DNA of 64,000 nt, from positions 1 through 64,000 of the forward strand of contig SCSE01000045.1 in NCBI GenBank assembly GCA_004298015.1, given 5' to 3'. A model generated the notes under the pieces. It searched no databases and was not told where the DNA came from. It saw only the letters and a list, made by a program, of their open reading frames with translations. This document shows positions 9,879 through 19,651 of the stretch, piece after piece (the first letter of the stretch is position 1; each line of letters starts with the position of its first letter). A program made the translations under genes and the position numbers. The stretch comes from Rhodanobacter sp. (GTDB taxonomy: Bacteria > Pseudomonadota > Gammaproteobacteria > Xanthomonadales > Rhodanobacteraceae).

Positions 9879-11101
9879 AGATTGCGAACCTCGATACTAG
9901 GTGGGACCCAGGCCGAACCCACAAACACCGGACGTGAAAGATTGGATACGCTGAAAACCAGCGCCAGATCCCTCCATTCGTAATTATTGACGAGATGGGT
10001 ATCAGTGCTGACCAGTGCCGTCGAAACCGAATAGCTTCCCTGACCAAAATTCATCGGGAAACTGATGCGAAACGCCACACGCTGGCCAGCCTGTACATTT
10101 TCCAGTATCTGTTCGGTATGGTATGTATTGGTACCAAAAACCTGTTGTCCCAACCTGTCCTTGATCATGTAGCCCAGCACCAGTCGCGGAATGTCCTTAC
10201 GCGCCAGTACGTGTATAAGCAAGGTGACAGGCTGACCAACATCAACAAACTCGACCTGCTCCTGGTCCGCGTTGAGAAGCATGATGGCCTCAACCACAGC
10301 CTCACCGCTGCCTGAAATGGTCTGAACACGCCCGCTGGCGTGATTTGAAATTGTGATCGTGCTGTTCTCTCGTTCCGCAATCAGGGCATTGTAGAGATCC
10401 ATGACTTCCGCAGGGTCGCCATCTTTGATGAGAGCACCGTTCTCCAGAAGCAACGCACGATCGCACAGGTTCTGTACTGCGCCGGCATCGTGCGAGACGA
10501 TCAGCAGACTGGTGCCTTGTTCGCGGAATTCACGTATCCGCTTGAAGCACTTGTGCTGAAAATAGGAATCGCCCACGGATAGCGCTTCGTCGACTATCAA
10601 GATATCCGGACGGAACGCCGTTGCGACGGCAAAAGCCACCCGCATCTGCATGCCGCTAGAGTAGGTACGTACGGGCTCATCGAAATACTCGCCAATTTCG
10701 GCAAATTCTTCAATGGATGCCATCGCACCTTCAATTTCTGCCCGGGAAAAGCCCATGAGGCCAGCCGTATGATGGACATTTTGTCGTCCACTCAAATCAG
10801 CACTGAAACCCATGCCAAGTTCAAGGATGGCCGCAATACGACCGTTCACGGTAACGCTACCCTCGGTGCCCTTGAGCGTGCCAGTAATAAGCTTCAACAA
10901 GGTACTCTTGCCGGCGCCATTTTGGCCCACGATGCCGATGGATTCGCCAGGAGCGACGTCGAACGATATACCTCGGAGAACCCACGTCTCGCTTTTTGCG
11001 CGCGTGTGAATACCGAGCCAGGAGGCGAATCGACGCCACTCCGTACCATAATCGCGAAAGGCCTTGCCAAGTCCGCGCACAGAAAGCAGGGATTCACTCA
11101 C
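9875..11101 (-). CDS. wzt: O-antigen ABC exporter, ATP-binding subunit with C-terminal carbohydrate-binding domain
   Basis: 408 residues. The ATPase domain covers about 1-245 with Walker A GQNGAGKST (59-67), signature YSSGMQ (147-152) and Walker B DILIVDEAL (166-174). Residues about 255-408 form the beta-sandwich domain typical of Wzt proteins that bind the modified end of the finished glycan (conserved look of FVDVGQPV and NFGQGSYSVS). The start codon is GTG, overlapping the wzm stop as GTGA. Together with Wzm it moves undecaprenyl-linked polymer across the inner membrane. Presence of the extended C-terminal domain implies a chain-terminated O-antigen, which fits the adjacent methyltransferase. 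Confidence 0.93.
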   Translation of the reverse strand: MSESLLSVRGLGKAFRDYGTEWRRFASWLGIHTRAKSETWVLRGISFDVAPGESIGIVGQNGAGKSTLLKLITGTLKGTEGSVTVNGRIAAILELGMGFSADLSGRQNVHHTAGLMGFSRAEIEGAMASIEEFAEIGEYFDEPVRTYSSGMQMRVAFAVATAFRPDILIVDEALSVGDSYFQHKCFKRIREFREQGTSLLIVSHDAGAVQNLCDRALLLENGALIKDGDPAEVMDLYNALIAERENSTITISNHASGRVQTISGSGEAVVEAIMLLNADQEQVEFVDVGQPVTLLIHVLARKDIPRLVLGYMIKDRLGQQVFGTNTYHTEQILENVQAGQRVAFRISFPMNFGQGSYSVSTALVSTDTHLVNNYEWRDLALVFSVSNLSRPVFVGSAWVPPSIEVRNL

Positions 11102-11892
11102 AGCACATCCACCATTTCAGGCGCCGCACGCCTGAACAAGATTAATGAAAAGAGCAATAAAATGGCGGCAGCGGCGGCAATTACGATCAAACCCGCCATA
11201 CCCGGTGCACGCCCGTAGAGCAGCACATCCTGAAAAGCGACAACCATATGCACCATCGGGTTGAATTCAAGTACGAACCGTAGCCGATCTGGAATGATGG
11301 TTGGCATGTAGACGATCGGTGTTAGCCAGAACAACAACTGCAGCACGACTGTCATTACCTGGGCGACATCCCGCAAAAAAACATTCAATATACCGAGGAT
11401 CAGGCCAAGACCGATCGCAAAAGCCAAGTTGATGGCAATCAAAAGCGGCAGCCAGAGCATCGCCAAGCTGAGCGGGTGACCGATCAGAAGAAATACAACT
11501 ACGGCCGTTACGAGCAGAAGAAGGTTGTTCACCAAGGATGAGCCGCCAATAATGATAGGCAAACACACCCGCGGGAAAGCCATTTTCTTCATCAGATTGC
11601 CATTATCGACGAATAATGTCAGTGATCGAGTCACCACTTCGGCAAACAAGGACCAGGCAATCATCCCTGCCATCAGGTAGATCACATAGGCATAGCGATT
11701 GTTGATACCTGGTAGCTTGGCCGCCATGATGCGCGATAAAACGAGGGCGTAAATCGCCACCTGTGCCAGTGGCTGAAGAATCATCCACAGGCCGCCCAGC
11801 TTACTGCGCGCGAACCGCGAGCGAAGATCATTTCTGATCGACGACACGATGAAGTGGCGATAACTCCAGATTGCCGCCGAAATCTCTTTCAT
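11098..11892 (-). CDS. wzm: O-antigen ABC exporter, permease subunit
   Basis: A 264-residue ABC-2 type permease with six predicted transmembrane helices and the usual N-terminal RDLRSRF-like element (here RNDLRSRFARSKLG) before the first helix. The open frame continues upstream to a TTG at 11919 that would overlap the previous gene, but the ATG at 11892 gives the standard Wzm N-terminus and has AGGAA about nine bases before it. It works with Wzt in the inner membrane. Confidence 0.92.
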   Translation of the reverse strand: MKEISAAIWSYRHFIVSSIRNDLRSRFARSKLGGLWMILQPLAQVAIYALVLSRIMAAKLPGINNRYAYVIYLMAGMIAWSLFAEVVTRSLTLFVDNGNLMKKMAFPRVCLPIIIGGSSLVNNLLLLVTAVVVFLLIGHPLSLAMLWLPLLIAINLAFAIGLGLILGILNVFLRDVAQVMTVVLQLLFWLTPIVYMPTIIPDRLRFVLEFNPMVHMVVAFQDVLLYGRAPGMAGLIVIAAAAAILLLFSLILFRRAAPEMVDVL

Positions 11893-11915
11893 GTAGCTCG
11901 TTCCTGTTGATGGCG

Positions 11916-13304
11916 TCAATGATGAAAAATGGTCGCTGCTGTATCGACGGTGCCTGAGGAAGACAAAGTTTCCAGGTGTTGAATGATTCGCTGTGCCGCA
12001 GCCCGCGGCGAGAGCCTGTCCCGGACGTCCAGCGCAGCACGCGCACCTACCCTTGCTGCAAAATCCCTATCGCCAACCACGCGGCGCATCTGCTCGGCAG
12101 CATGAGAAACGCTGGGCTCAGCCCATTGCTGCCCGTCACAATGGAGGTACTCACCCTCGCGTATAGGTACGAGATTGTAGTCCACCAGGTAACTGTTATC
12201 GGCCGTCATGAAATCCAGGTTTCCTGACCAAGCCGTGGCGATAACCGGCTTTCCCAAGTACATGCACTCGGCCAGCCCCAGACCAAAACCCTCGGCACGG
12301 TGCAGCGAAATATACGCATCAACACAACGCTGCAGCGCATGCACCTCACTGCGGTCGATCACCTCGTCCCGGATAATGATGCGCTTATCGCCGGCCACCG
12401 CTGCCAGCAATTCGCGCAGTTTCTCTGGATACCGATGGCCGTTACTTGATTTAATCAGCAACCTGACATCAGACCCGCCATCGACGAAGGCCAACTGGAA
12501 CGCGCTGATTACTGCAAGCGGATTTTTTCTCGTCAAAAATGAATTGAAATCGAAACTGCTCAGGAAGATGAAAGCATTTTCATCCAAACCAAAGTCCGCA
12601 CGCATCAAGCGGCTGTCATTCACCTCACCGACAGGTAACGGGACATGCCACACAGGTTTGTCGGTGATGCGTCTGACCGCTTTTTCGATAAAACGGGTGG
12701 AAACCATGACCTCCTCCACGAGTGCCAGCGCCGGCAACCACGCCTCCGGAAACACCTCCAGCTCCCAGAACCAGCAAGCAATCAGATAACGGTTACCCAG
12801 ACGCTCGCGACCGATAATGGCGATGGCCTCGTCCAGGTAGTCCGGGTTGACGAAAATCAAGTTGACGCCGTACGGCGTGTCCTCGCCGATATGCGCGTCC
12901 AGACTGCTGTCGTCCATGCCATGCGGCATGTCGATTGCGATGTTGTGGATGGCCACCGGATAACCTTCACCCAGCAGAGCCCGCGCATACAGCCGGGCAC
13001 CTTCTGCCAAGCCGAACTGACCGCGGGCATAGGCAAAGATGTTGACACCTACAGCGTGCGCATATTCCGCTCTCGGACCAGGTGCAACCCACTCCCGCTG
13101 TTGCCGATGACGCTGCCAGCCTGAAGTTCTATGAAATCTGAGCTGCGCCCGCGCACGCTCGGCCAGCATTTCCGACATTCTGAAACGGAATGCCGGTGGC
13201 AGATGGCAGTAGACCGCTCTGAGCAACGACTGTCGGCGAATCCATGCTGACAGGCGCAATATTCCAATGCGCAATTTCGTCCTCCGCCTGCTCTCGATAC
13301 TCAA
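11916..13304 (-). CDS. GT4 family glycosyltransferase
   Basis: About 462 residues. The C-terminal half is a clear GT4 catalytic domain (SSFDFNSFLTRKNP nucleotide-binding region and EX7E element EGFGLGLAE), the N-terminal half starts GVNIFAYARGQFG and is typical of mannosyl/rhamnosyl transferases of this class. It is probably the enzyme that starts or primes the O-chain before the two-headed polymerase acts. The start is uncertain: no ATG exists in the first 40 codons. TTG at 13304 gives the longest frame, while TTG at 13274 is preceded by GGAGG at good distance. It lies 54 nt after metB on the same strand. Confidence 0.82.
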   Translation of the reverse strand: MSIESRRRTKLRIGILRLSAWIRRQSLLRAVYCHLPPAFRFRMSEMLAERARAQLRFHRTSGWQRHRQQREWVAPGPRAEYAHAVGVNIFAYARGQFGLAEGARLYARALLGEGYPVAIHNIAIDMPHGMDDSSLDAHIGEDTPYGVNLIFVNPDYLDEAIAIIGRERLGNRYLIACWFWELEVFPEAWLPALALVEEVMVSTRFIEKAVRRITDKPVWHVPLPVGEVNDSRLMRADFGLDENAFIFLSSFDFNSFLTRKNPLAVISAFQLAFVDGGSDVRLLIKSSNGHRYPEKLRELLAAVAGDKRIIIRDEVIDRSEVHALQRCVDAYISLHRAEGFGLGLAECMYLGKPVIATAWSGNLDFMTADNSYLVDYNLVPIREGEYLHCDGQQWAEPSVSHAAEQMRRVVGDRDFAARVGARAALDVRDRLSPRAAAQRIIQHLETLSSSGTVDTAATIFHH

Positions 13305-13358
13305 AACAAGGGTCCCATCGTCATGCCGCGATCGACGAAAGCACGTAGCGGCCTGACG

Positions 13359-14525
13359 TCACGTGCCCAATGCGAGAGTCAATTCTGCACGCAAGTCGGC
13401 AATATCCTCTACGCCCACCGACAACCTCACCAAGCCATCACTGATACCCAGCCGCTTGCGGTTAGCCGCAGGCACCGAGGCGTGGGTCATGATCGCGGGA
13501 TGTTCGATGAGGCTTTCAACGCCACCGAGCGATTCGGCCAGCGCAAACAGCTTGCAGCGCTCCAGCATGCGTTTCGCCTTTTTCAGGCCGCCCTTCACCT
13601 CAACGGTGATGATGCCGCCGTAACCGTCCATCTGGCGTTTGGCCAGGGCGTGCTGGGGGTGGCTCTTGAGTCCGGGATAGATCACCCGCTCGACAGCCGG
13701 ATGTTTTTCAAGCCACTTGGCCAGCTCCAGGGCACTTTCGCAATGCGCTTTCATGCGCAGGTGCAGGGTCTTGAGGCCGCGCATGGCGAGAAAGGCGTCG
13801 AATGGGCCGGCCACCGCGCCAACCGAGTTCTGCAGGAAGCCCATTTGCTCGGCCAGCTCTTTGCTGCCCGCCACCACGATGCCGCCGACCATGTCGGAAT
13901 GGCCGTTGAGGTATTTGGTGGCCGAATGCAGCACCAGATCCGCGCCAAACTCCAGCGGACGCTGGATCATCGGCGAGCAGAAGGTGCTGTCGACCACCAG
14001 GATCAGACCGTGCTTTTTCGCGAAGGCGGCGACCTTGGCCAGATCAACCAGCTTGAGCATCGGGTTGGTCGGCGTTTCGGCCCAGATCATCCGGGTATTG
14101 GGTTTCAACGCCGCCTTGAGTGCGTTGCCGTCGTTGAGATCGACAAAGCTGAAGTCCAGCCCGGCGGAACGGCGGCGCACTTTTTCGAACAGGCGGTAGC
14201 TACCGCCGTAAAGGTCATCCATCGCGATGATGTGACTGCCCGAGGCGAGCAGATCCAGCACGGTCGCGGCGGCGGCCAGGCCCGAGGCGAAGGCAAAACC
14301 GGCAACGCCGCCTTCCAGATCCGCCACGCAACGTTCGTAGGCCATCCGTGTGGGATTCTGGCTGCGCGAGTATTCATAGCCCTTGTGCTTGCCGGGGCTC
14401 TCCTGCACATAGGTGGAGGTAGCGTAGATCGGCGTCATGATGGCGCCGGTGGAGGGATCAGGATGCTGGCCGGCGTGGATCGCTCGAGTACCGAGACCAA
14501 GAACAACTCTCTGCTTCTTTTTCAT
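13359..14525 (-). CDS. metB: Cystathionine gamma-synthase / gamma-lyase family enzyme
   Basis: 388 residues of the Cys/Met-metabolism PLP family. The PLP lysine is in [11 protein letters not shown] (Lys204); YSRSQNPTR and the DSTFCSP segment are family hallmarks. It either makes cystathionine from an activated homoserine (methionine synthesis) or cleaves cystathionine to cysteine; sequence alone does not separate the two, and the cystathionine beta-synthase at 25882 would supply the substrate for the lyase direction. In Xanthomonas, metB is the fixed border gene of the LPS locus, and its position here is the same. Confidence 0.88.
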   Translation of the reverse strand: MKKKQRVVLGLGTRAIHAGQHPDPSTGAIMTPIYATSTYVQESPGKHKGYEYSRSQNPTRMAYERCVADLEGGVAGFAFASGLAAAATVLDLLASGSHIIAMDDLYGGSYRLFEKVRRRSAGLDFSFVDLNDGNALKAALKPNTRMIWAETPTNPMLKLVDLAKVAAFAKKHGLILVVDSTFCSPMIQRPLEFGADLVLHSATKYLNGHSDMVGGIVVAGSKELAEQMGFLQNSVGAVAGPFDAFLAMRGLKTLHLRMKAHCESALELAKWLEKHPAVERVIYPGLKSHPQHALAKRQMDGYGGIITVEVKGGLKKAKRMLERCKLFALAESLGGVESLIEHPAIMTHASVPAANRKRLGISDGLVRLSVGVEDIADLRAELTLALGT

Positions 14526-14543
14526 GGTGGTTATAGCGTCACA

Positions 14544-15452
14544 TCAAGCGAGTTGTTCAGATGGGTAACTGCGGTAAAGCCAACCCGGTCGTTGCATGCC
14601 GCACGCAGCCGTTTTGCGCCAGCGTGTCATAAGGTATTGCCCAAGATCGTGCTCACGATGAGTCGTTGAGCCGAGAATGTCCCTGAGCGCGTCCATGTTC
14701 AAGGTATCCGCAGGAATATCGTCGTGCACGTTGGCGGTGAAACTGACCTCAGCCTCGAAACCACAGTAAGTTGCGAGCTGGTGCAACTCATGTCGCGTGT
14801 ATTCTCGGTTATGCCGACCATACGGACCATAGGCTGAATAGGGGTCGTACAGGTTGCGCCCCTCCAACAATGCCATCACGTTCTCGATGCGCGCCACATT
14901 GGGCGTAGTCAAAACCAGTTGTCCGCCGGGTTTGAGTACACGCGAAATCTCACGCATCGCATGCATCGGATCATTGGTCATGTGCTCCAGCACTTCGCCA
15001 AAAATCACGACATCCATCTGGTCGTCGCTAAACGGGAACGACCACTCCTCGACATTGAGGCTATGGAAGGCAAGATCGCACTGTTCGTCCTCGCCATCGA
15101 AGCCACGCATGCGCACTCTCTGCACAGCATCTCCCGCAGCACCGCCGAAGAAATTTGTCAGGCTCAGGTTGTAGTCTGGCCGAAATCGACGCAGCAGCAT
15201 CGTTGTAAAATAGGGATTCGCACCAATTTCCAGCAGTTCGCCCTGCCCCTCAGGAACCAATGCCAAGGTATGCAGGAATCTTTCACAGTCACCGGTGGCA
15301 TAGCCAAGAAGCTCGCCGGTCGCACTACCATCGATAGATACGGTACAAAGTGACTCAAGGATGCGCTCTCTGCTATACCCCTCCGGCAACGGCAGTGCCG
15401 GCTGAAAGTCCCTCGGATCAAGTGGTCTCTCAACTACATGACTTGTGTTCAT
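14544..15452 (-). CDS. Class I SAM-dependent methyltransferase
   Basis: 302 residues. Motif I is ELLEIGANPYF (about 72-82), and the Methyltransf_11-like core includes MDVVIFGEVLEHM and LKPGGQLVLTTPN. A His-rich segment YGPYGRHNREYTRHEL follows the core and is common in methyltransferases found near polysaccharide clusters. It is the first gene of the minus-strand run, 18 nt before metB, and may modify O-antigen sugars. The methyl acceptor cannot be read from the sequence. Confidence 0.8.
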   Translation of the reverse strand: MNTSHVVERPLDPRDFQPALPLPEGYSRERILESLCTVSIDGSATGELLGYATGDCERFLHTLALVPEGQGELLEIGANPYFTTMLLRRFRPDYNLSLTNFFGGAAGDAVQRVRMRGFDGEDEQCDLAFHSLNVEEWSFPFSDDQMDVVIFGEVLEHMTNDPMHAMREISRVLKPGGQLVLTTPNVARIENVMALLEGRNLYDPYSAYGPYGRHNREYTRHELHQLATYCGFEAEVSFTANVHDDIPADTLNMDALRDILGSTTHREHDLGQYLMTRWRKTAACGMQRPGWLYRSYPSEQLA

Positions 15453-15802
15453 AAACTCCCTTGCTTGCCCAAATTCACGTAGCTGCCCAACCCGGGTACA
15501 TGCGCAGCCATGAGTCGTTCGTGACTACCGTTGCGCCTCGGAGCTTGACAGACTTAGGTCGACTCAACCAAGTCGCTATCTTACCCTTGCTCGTCTTGTC
15601 CTTGCACGGCGCTCTAGCGTCAGGCGGCAGCAAGTGCTGGAGTCTTCCCGTGTCGCCGATCTCTAGCAACAGACTGCAGCAAAAGGTCTCGCACAGCGTG
15701 TGGAAGCTGGGCAACCAGGCATGTTTCAGTTCGCGGAATGGTCAAGCGCGTCGATGGGCTGCATCATTGTACGGCTGAATTCACCAGCCAAGGTTCACTA
15801 AA
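15453..15802. other. Divergent intergenic region between LPS operon and rml operon
   Basis: About 350 bases between divergent genes, so both promoters should be here. A consensus -35 hexamer TTGACA lies at 15545-15550 on the plus strand but has no well-spaced -10 (TATCTT is 26 bases on). No operator palindrome or RNA gene was seen. Confidence 0.4.
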
Positions 15803-16873
15803 ATGTACGATGCACACCAATCCGCGTGTACCTTGCTGGTCACAGGCGGCGCCGGCTTTATCGGCGCCAATTTCGTGCTGCAGGCGGTAGCCGATGGCTT
15901 GTGCGTGATCAATCTGGACAAGCTGACGTATGCCGGCAACCCGGACACGCTGGCCTCGCTGCAGGGCCATCCGCAGCATGTGTTTGTGCACGGCGACATC
16001 GGCGATCGCGCGCTGGTGGCGACGTTGCTGGCCGAACACCGGCCGGACGCGGTTATCAATTTCGCCGCCGAATCGCATGTGGATCGCTCGATCGACGGCC
16101 CGGCCGAATTCGTGCAGACCAATGTGGTGGGTACCCTGGCTTTGCTGGAAGGCGCGCGCGACTACTGGCGCGGCCTGGAAGGGGCTGCGAGGGAGGCATT
16201 TCGTTTTTTGCATGTGTCGACCGACGAGGTCTACGGCTCACTGGGCGCCGAAGGCAAGTTCACCGAACAGACGCCGTATGCGCCGAACTCACCGTACTCA
16301 GCGTCCAAGGCGGCCTCCGACCACCTAGTGCGCGCGTTCCATCACACCTATGGCCTGCCGGTGTTGACCACCAATTGCTCGAACAACTACGGGCCGTATC
16401 AGTTCCCCGAGAAGTTGATTCCGCTGGTGATCCAGAAGTCGCTGGCTGGCGAACCGCTGCCGGTCTACGGCGACGGCCTGAACATCCGTGACTGGCTGTT
16501 TGTCGGCGACCATTGCAGCGCGATCCGTCGGGTGCTTGAGGCCGGGCGTGTGGGTGAAACCTATAACGTCGGCGGCAATGCCGAGCACACCAACATCGAC
16601 GTGGTGACGACGATCTGCGCCCTGCTCGATGCACGCCGCCCGCTGGCCGAGGGTCGTGCACGCGAGTCGCTGATTACCTATGTGAAGGACCGCCCCGGTC
16701 ACGACCGCCGCTATGCCATCGACGCCAGCAAATTGCAGGACGAACTGGGCTGGCGTCCCTCGCAAACGTTCGAGAGCGGCATCGCGCACTCGGTGGACTG
16801 GTATCTGGACCACCAGCCATGGGTGCAACGCGTGCTCGATGGCAGCTACCGGATGGAGCGCCTGGGATCGTGA
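15803..16873 (+). CDS. rfbB: dTDP-glucose 4,6-dehydratase
   Basis: 356 residues, the second step of dTDP-L-rhamnose synthesis (dTDP-glucose to dTDP-4-keto-6-deoxyglucose, NAD-dependent, cytoplasmic). The NAD loop [11 protein letters not shown] is at about residues 14-24; the catalytic residues are in STDEVYGSL and [11 protein letters not shown], and the substrate loop [16 protein letters not shown] is intact. First gene of rfbBACD; the next gene begins 11 nt after its stop. Confidence 0.96.
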   Translation: MYDAHQSACTLLVTGGAGFIGANFVLQAVADGLCVINLDKLTYAGNPDTLASLQGHPQHVFVHGDIGDRALVATLLAEHRPDAVINFAAESHVDRSIDGPAEFVQTNVVGTLALLEGARDYWRGLEGAAREAFRFLHVSTDEVYGSLGAEGKFTEQTPYAPNSPYSASKAASDHLVRAFHHTYGLPVLTTNCSNNYGPYQFPEKLIPLVIQKSLAGEPLPVYGDGLNIRDWLFVGDHCSAIRRVLEAGRVGETYNVGGNAEHTNIDVVTTICALLDARRPLAEGRARESLITYVKDRPGHDRRYAIDASKLQDELGWRPSQTFESGIAHSVDWYLDHQPWVQRVLDGSYRMERLGS

Positions 16874-16884
16874 AGGAGGGCAGC

Positions 16885-17775
16885 GTGAGCACCACCACCA
16901 AGGGCATCATCCTGGCCGGCGGCTCCGGCACGCGGCTGTACCCGATCACCCGCGCGGTCAGCAAGCAACTGCTGCCGGTGTACGACAAGCCGATGATCTA
17001 CTACCCGCTGGCCACCTTGATGCTGGCCGGCATCCGTGAGGTGTTGATGATCAACACCCCGCACGAGCAGGAAATGTTCCAACGGCTGCTGGGCGACGGC
17101 TCGCAATGGGGCATCGACCTTCGTTATGCGGTGCAGCCGTCGCCGGACGGCCTGGCGCAGGCGTTCACCATCGGCCGCGATTTTGTCGACGGCAAGCCGA
17201 GCTGCCTGGTGCTGGGCGACAACATTTTTTATGGTGTAGGCCTCACCGAACGGCTCAAGCGCGCCGCCGCGCGCGAACGCGGCGCAACCGTGTTCGGCTA
17301 CCGGGTGAAGGACCCCGAACGCTATGGCGTGGCGGAGTTTGATGCCAACGGCAAGGTGATCGGACTGGAAGAAAAGCCGGCCATCCCGAAATCCCATTAC
17401 GCGGTAACCGGCCTTTATTTCTACGACGGGCGGGTCTGTGACTACGCGGCGACGCTGAAACCCTCCGCGCGCGGCGAACTGGAAATCACCGACCTCAACC
17501 GCTGTTACCTCGACGACGACTCGCTGCACCTGGAACAACTCGGTCGCGGCTTCGCCTGGCTCGACACCGGCACCCACGATTCGCTGATGGAAGCGGGCAA
17601 CTACATCGAGACCATCGAGAACCGACAGGGACTCAAGGTGTGCTGCCCGGAGGAGATCGCGCATCTGAACGGCTGGATCGACGACGATCAGCTGTTGCGC
17701 CTGGCTGCGCCATTGGCCAAGACCGGTTACGGCCAGTACCTGCAAAACCTGGTGCGCGAGGGGCATGCACGATGA
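16885..17775 (+). CDS. rfbA: Glucose-1-phosphate thymidylyltransferase
   Basis: 296 residues; couples dTTP and glucose-1-phosphate to give dTDP-glucose. The nucleotide-binding loop [12 protein letters not shown] and [17 protein letters not shown] are diagnostic. The start is GTG at 16885, chosen because AAGGAGG sits about six bases before it; longer in-frame starts at 16819 and 16870 lack such a site and lie over the end of rfbB. Confidence 0.95.
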   Translation: MSTTTKGIILAGGSGTRLYPITRAVSKQLLPVYDKPMIYYPLATLMLAGIREVLMINTPHEQEMFQRLLGDGSQWGIDLRYAVQPSPDGLAQAFTIGRDFVDGKPSCLVLGDNIFYGVGLTERLKRAAARERGATVFGYRVKDPERYGVAEFDANGKVIGLEEKPAIPKSHYAVTGLYFYDGRVCDYAATLKPSARGELEITDLNRCYLDDDSLHLEQLGRGFAWLDTGTHDSLMEAGNYIETIENRQGLKVCCPEEIAHLNGWIDDDQLLRLAAPLAKTGYGQYLQNLVREGHAR

Positions 17776-18329
17776 AGGTGATCGAGACCACGCTGCCGGG
17801 TGCGCTGATCATCGAACCAACGGTATTCGGCGATGCGCGCGGCTTTTTCTATGAGAGCTACAACCAGGGTACGTGGCGCGATGCGGGCTTCGATGTCAAA
17901 TTCGTCCAGACCAATGTCTCGCGCTCGGCGCGCGGTGTGCTGCGCGGCCTGCATTACCAATGGCCGAGCCCGCAGGCCAAGCTGGTCAACGTGCTCGAAG
18001 GCGAGGTCTACGACGTGGCGGTGGATATTCGCCGCGGCTCGCCCAGCTTCGGGCAGTCGGCCGGGGTGATGCTGACGGCGGAAAACCATCGCCACTTCTG
18101 GGTGCCGGAAGGCTTTGCCCACGGCTTTTGTGTGTTGTCCGAGTTCGCCACGTTCAGCTACCAGTGCACGGCGCTGTACGACGCCAAAGCCGATGCCGGC
18201 ATTCGCTGGAATGACGCCGAGCTGGGCATCGACTGGCCACTGAGCGAACCGCTGCTGTCGGACAAGGATCGCAAGACGCCGTTTCTCAAGGACGTTGCGC
18301 CGGAGCGGTTGCCGGTATTCGTGCCGTGA
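17772..18329 (+). CDS. rfbC: dTDP-4-dehydrorhamnose 3,5-epimerase
   Basis: 185-residue cupin epimerase. [10 protein letters not shown] contains the catalytic His, and [12 protein letters not shown] holds the second conserved His region; FYESYNQ at the N-terminus is typical. It overlaps rfbA at ATGA and rfbD at GTGA, which indicates translational coupling. Confidence 0.95.
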   Translation: MKVIETTLPGALIIEPTVFGDARGFFYESYNQGTWRDAGFDVKFVQTNVSRSARGVLRGLHYQWPSPQAKLVNVLEGEVYDVAVDIRRGSPSFGQSAGVMLTAENHRHFWVPEGFAHGFCVLSEFATFSYQCTALYDAKADAGIRWNDAELGIDWPLSEPLLSDKDRKTPFLKDVAPERLPVFVP

Positions 18330-19270
18330 GCATCCTGCTGCTCGGTGCCAATGGCCAGCTCGGCCGCACGTTTCTGGCGCAGGGTGGCCTGGCGGCGCGC
18401 GGTGCGCTGCTGGTGGCCAGCCGCGATGGCATGTTGACGGACGGCGCGCGCGGCGAGATCGCCGACCTTGCCGCACCGGCCAGCCTGCCCGCCCTGCTCG
18501 ACCGGCTGCGGCCCGACCTGATCGTCAATGCCGCGGCCTATACCGCGGTCGATCGTGCCGAGCAGGAAGAACCCCTGGCGATGCGCGTCAACGCCGAAGC
18601 GGTAAGCGTGATCGGGCGCTGGGCAGCGGCGCATGGCACGCAGGTGATCCACTATTCGACCGACTACGTGTTTGACGGCGCACAGCCACAACCCTACACC
18701 ATCGATGCACCCGTCGCCCCGCTGGGCGCCTACGGCCGCAGCAAGCTGGCGGGCGAACAGGCGTTGCGCGACAGCGGTGCCGATCACCTGATCCTGCGCA
18801 CCGCATGGGTGTACGCCGCGCACGGGCAGAATTTTCTGCGCACCATGCTGCGTGTCGGTGCCGAGCGCGAGGAACTGCGTGTGGTGGACGACCAGCACGG
18901 CGCCCCCACCGATACCGGGTTGATCGTGCGCGCCAGCCTGGCCGCGCTCGATCGCTGGAGGCCGGCCGATGCGGCGCAACGCAAGCAGCTTGGCGGCACC
19001 CATCACCTGGTGGCCAGCGGCGCCACCACCTGGCATGGCTTTGCCACGGCCACCTTCGAGCAGGCGCTGGCGCAAGGCTTGATCGATCGTGCACCGCGCG
19101 TGCTACCCATCAGCAGCGCCGAATTCCCCACGCCGGCCAAACGACCGGCCTGGTCGTTGCTGGACAACAGCGACTTTCAGCGGCAGTTCGAGTTCGCCCT
19201 GCCCGACTGGCGCACGGGACTCGAGGAAGTGATGGGCGAACTGGTGCGGCACGCTGACGGTGCTTCGTAG
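18326..19270 (+). CDS. rfbD: dTDP-4-dehydrorhamnose reductase
   Basis: 314-residue NAD(P)H-dependent SDR that completes dTDP-L-rhamnose. N-terminal LLGANGQLGRTF, then VNAAAYTAVDRAE, STDYVFDG and the catalytic YGRSKLAGE are all present. The start is GTG within the rfbC stop. It is slightly longer than the usual ~300 residues. Confidence 0.95.
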   Translation: MSILLLGANGQLGRTFLAQGGLAARGALLVASRDGMLTDGARGEIADLAAPASLPALLDRLRPDLIVNAAAYTAVDRAEQEEPLAMRVNAEAVSVIGRWAAAHGTQVIHYSTDYVFDGAQPQPYTIDAPVAPLGAYGRSKLAGEQALRDSGADHLILRTAWVYAAHGQNFLRTMLRVGAEREELRVVDDQHGAPTDTGLIVRASLAALDRWRPADAAQRKQLGGTHHLVASGATTWHGFATATFEQALAQGLIDRAPRVLPISSAEFPTPAKRPAWSLLDNSDFQRQFEFALPDWRTGLEEVMGELVRHADGAS

Positions 19271-19337
19271 ACTCGGCGTCCTGCAGACGATGCTTTGACG
19301 GCATGCGCCCGGGATGGCATTCCGACCGCTGGGCCGA

Positions 19338-19496
19338 CGGCGGACGGTGTCCGCCCTACCCTCCGCGGCGTTTACGCGCACCACGCGGCTCCGTGCGGGT
19401 TATCGCGACCGGTCGTAGGGCGGGCACGGCCCGCCGGCACCTGCCCGGATCGCCATGACGAAGCGCGGAGGACGGTGTCCGCCCTACGCGGTGGGC
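19338..19496 (+). repeat. REP-type palindromes (GTCCGCCCTAC family) between rfbD and manC
   Basis: The 381-base gap between rfbD and manC contains one half-unit (GGCGGACGGTGTCCGCC, around 19338-19360) and one full unit (about 19415-19496) in which GGGCGGGCACGGCCCGCC and a GGACGGTGTCC palindrome are separated by about 35 bases. The same unit recurs near 21122, 21967, 22084 and 41367. The hairpins may end rfbD transcription. No gene is seen in the gap. Confidence 0.75.
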
Positions 19497-19651
19497 GACC
19501 GCCTCCCTTGCAGCCCGGCGTACGGCAGGTACCGGCAACCCACGTACCCTGACGGGCGCTGACCGCTTCGCGCGGCAGTTGCCTGCAGACAGGCACTGCC
19601 GGTTTCGGCGACAATCGTGCGGATTTTTCCGATCAAGACAGGCTGGATGAC

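Noticed and set aside
15475-15714. A 79-codon ORF in the LPS/rml divergent gap
   Set aside because: No ribosome site or family likeness; the area is better explained as promoter region.
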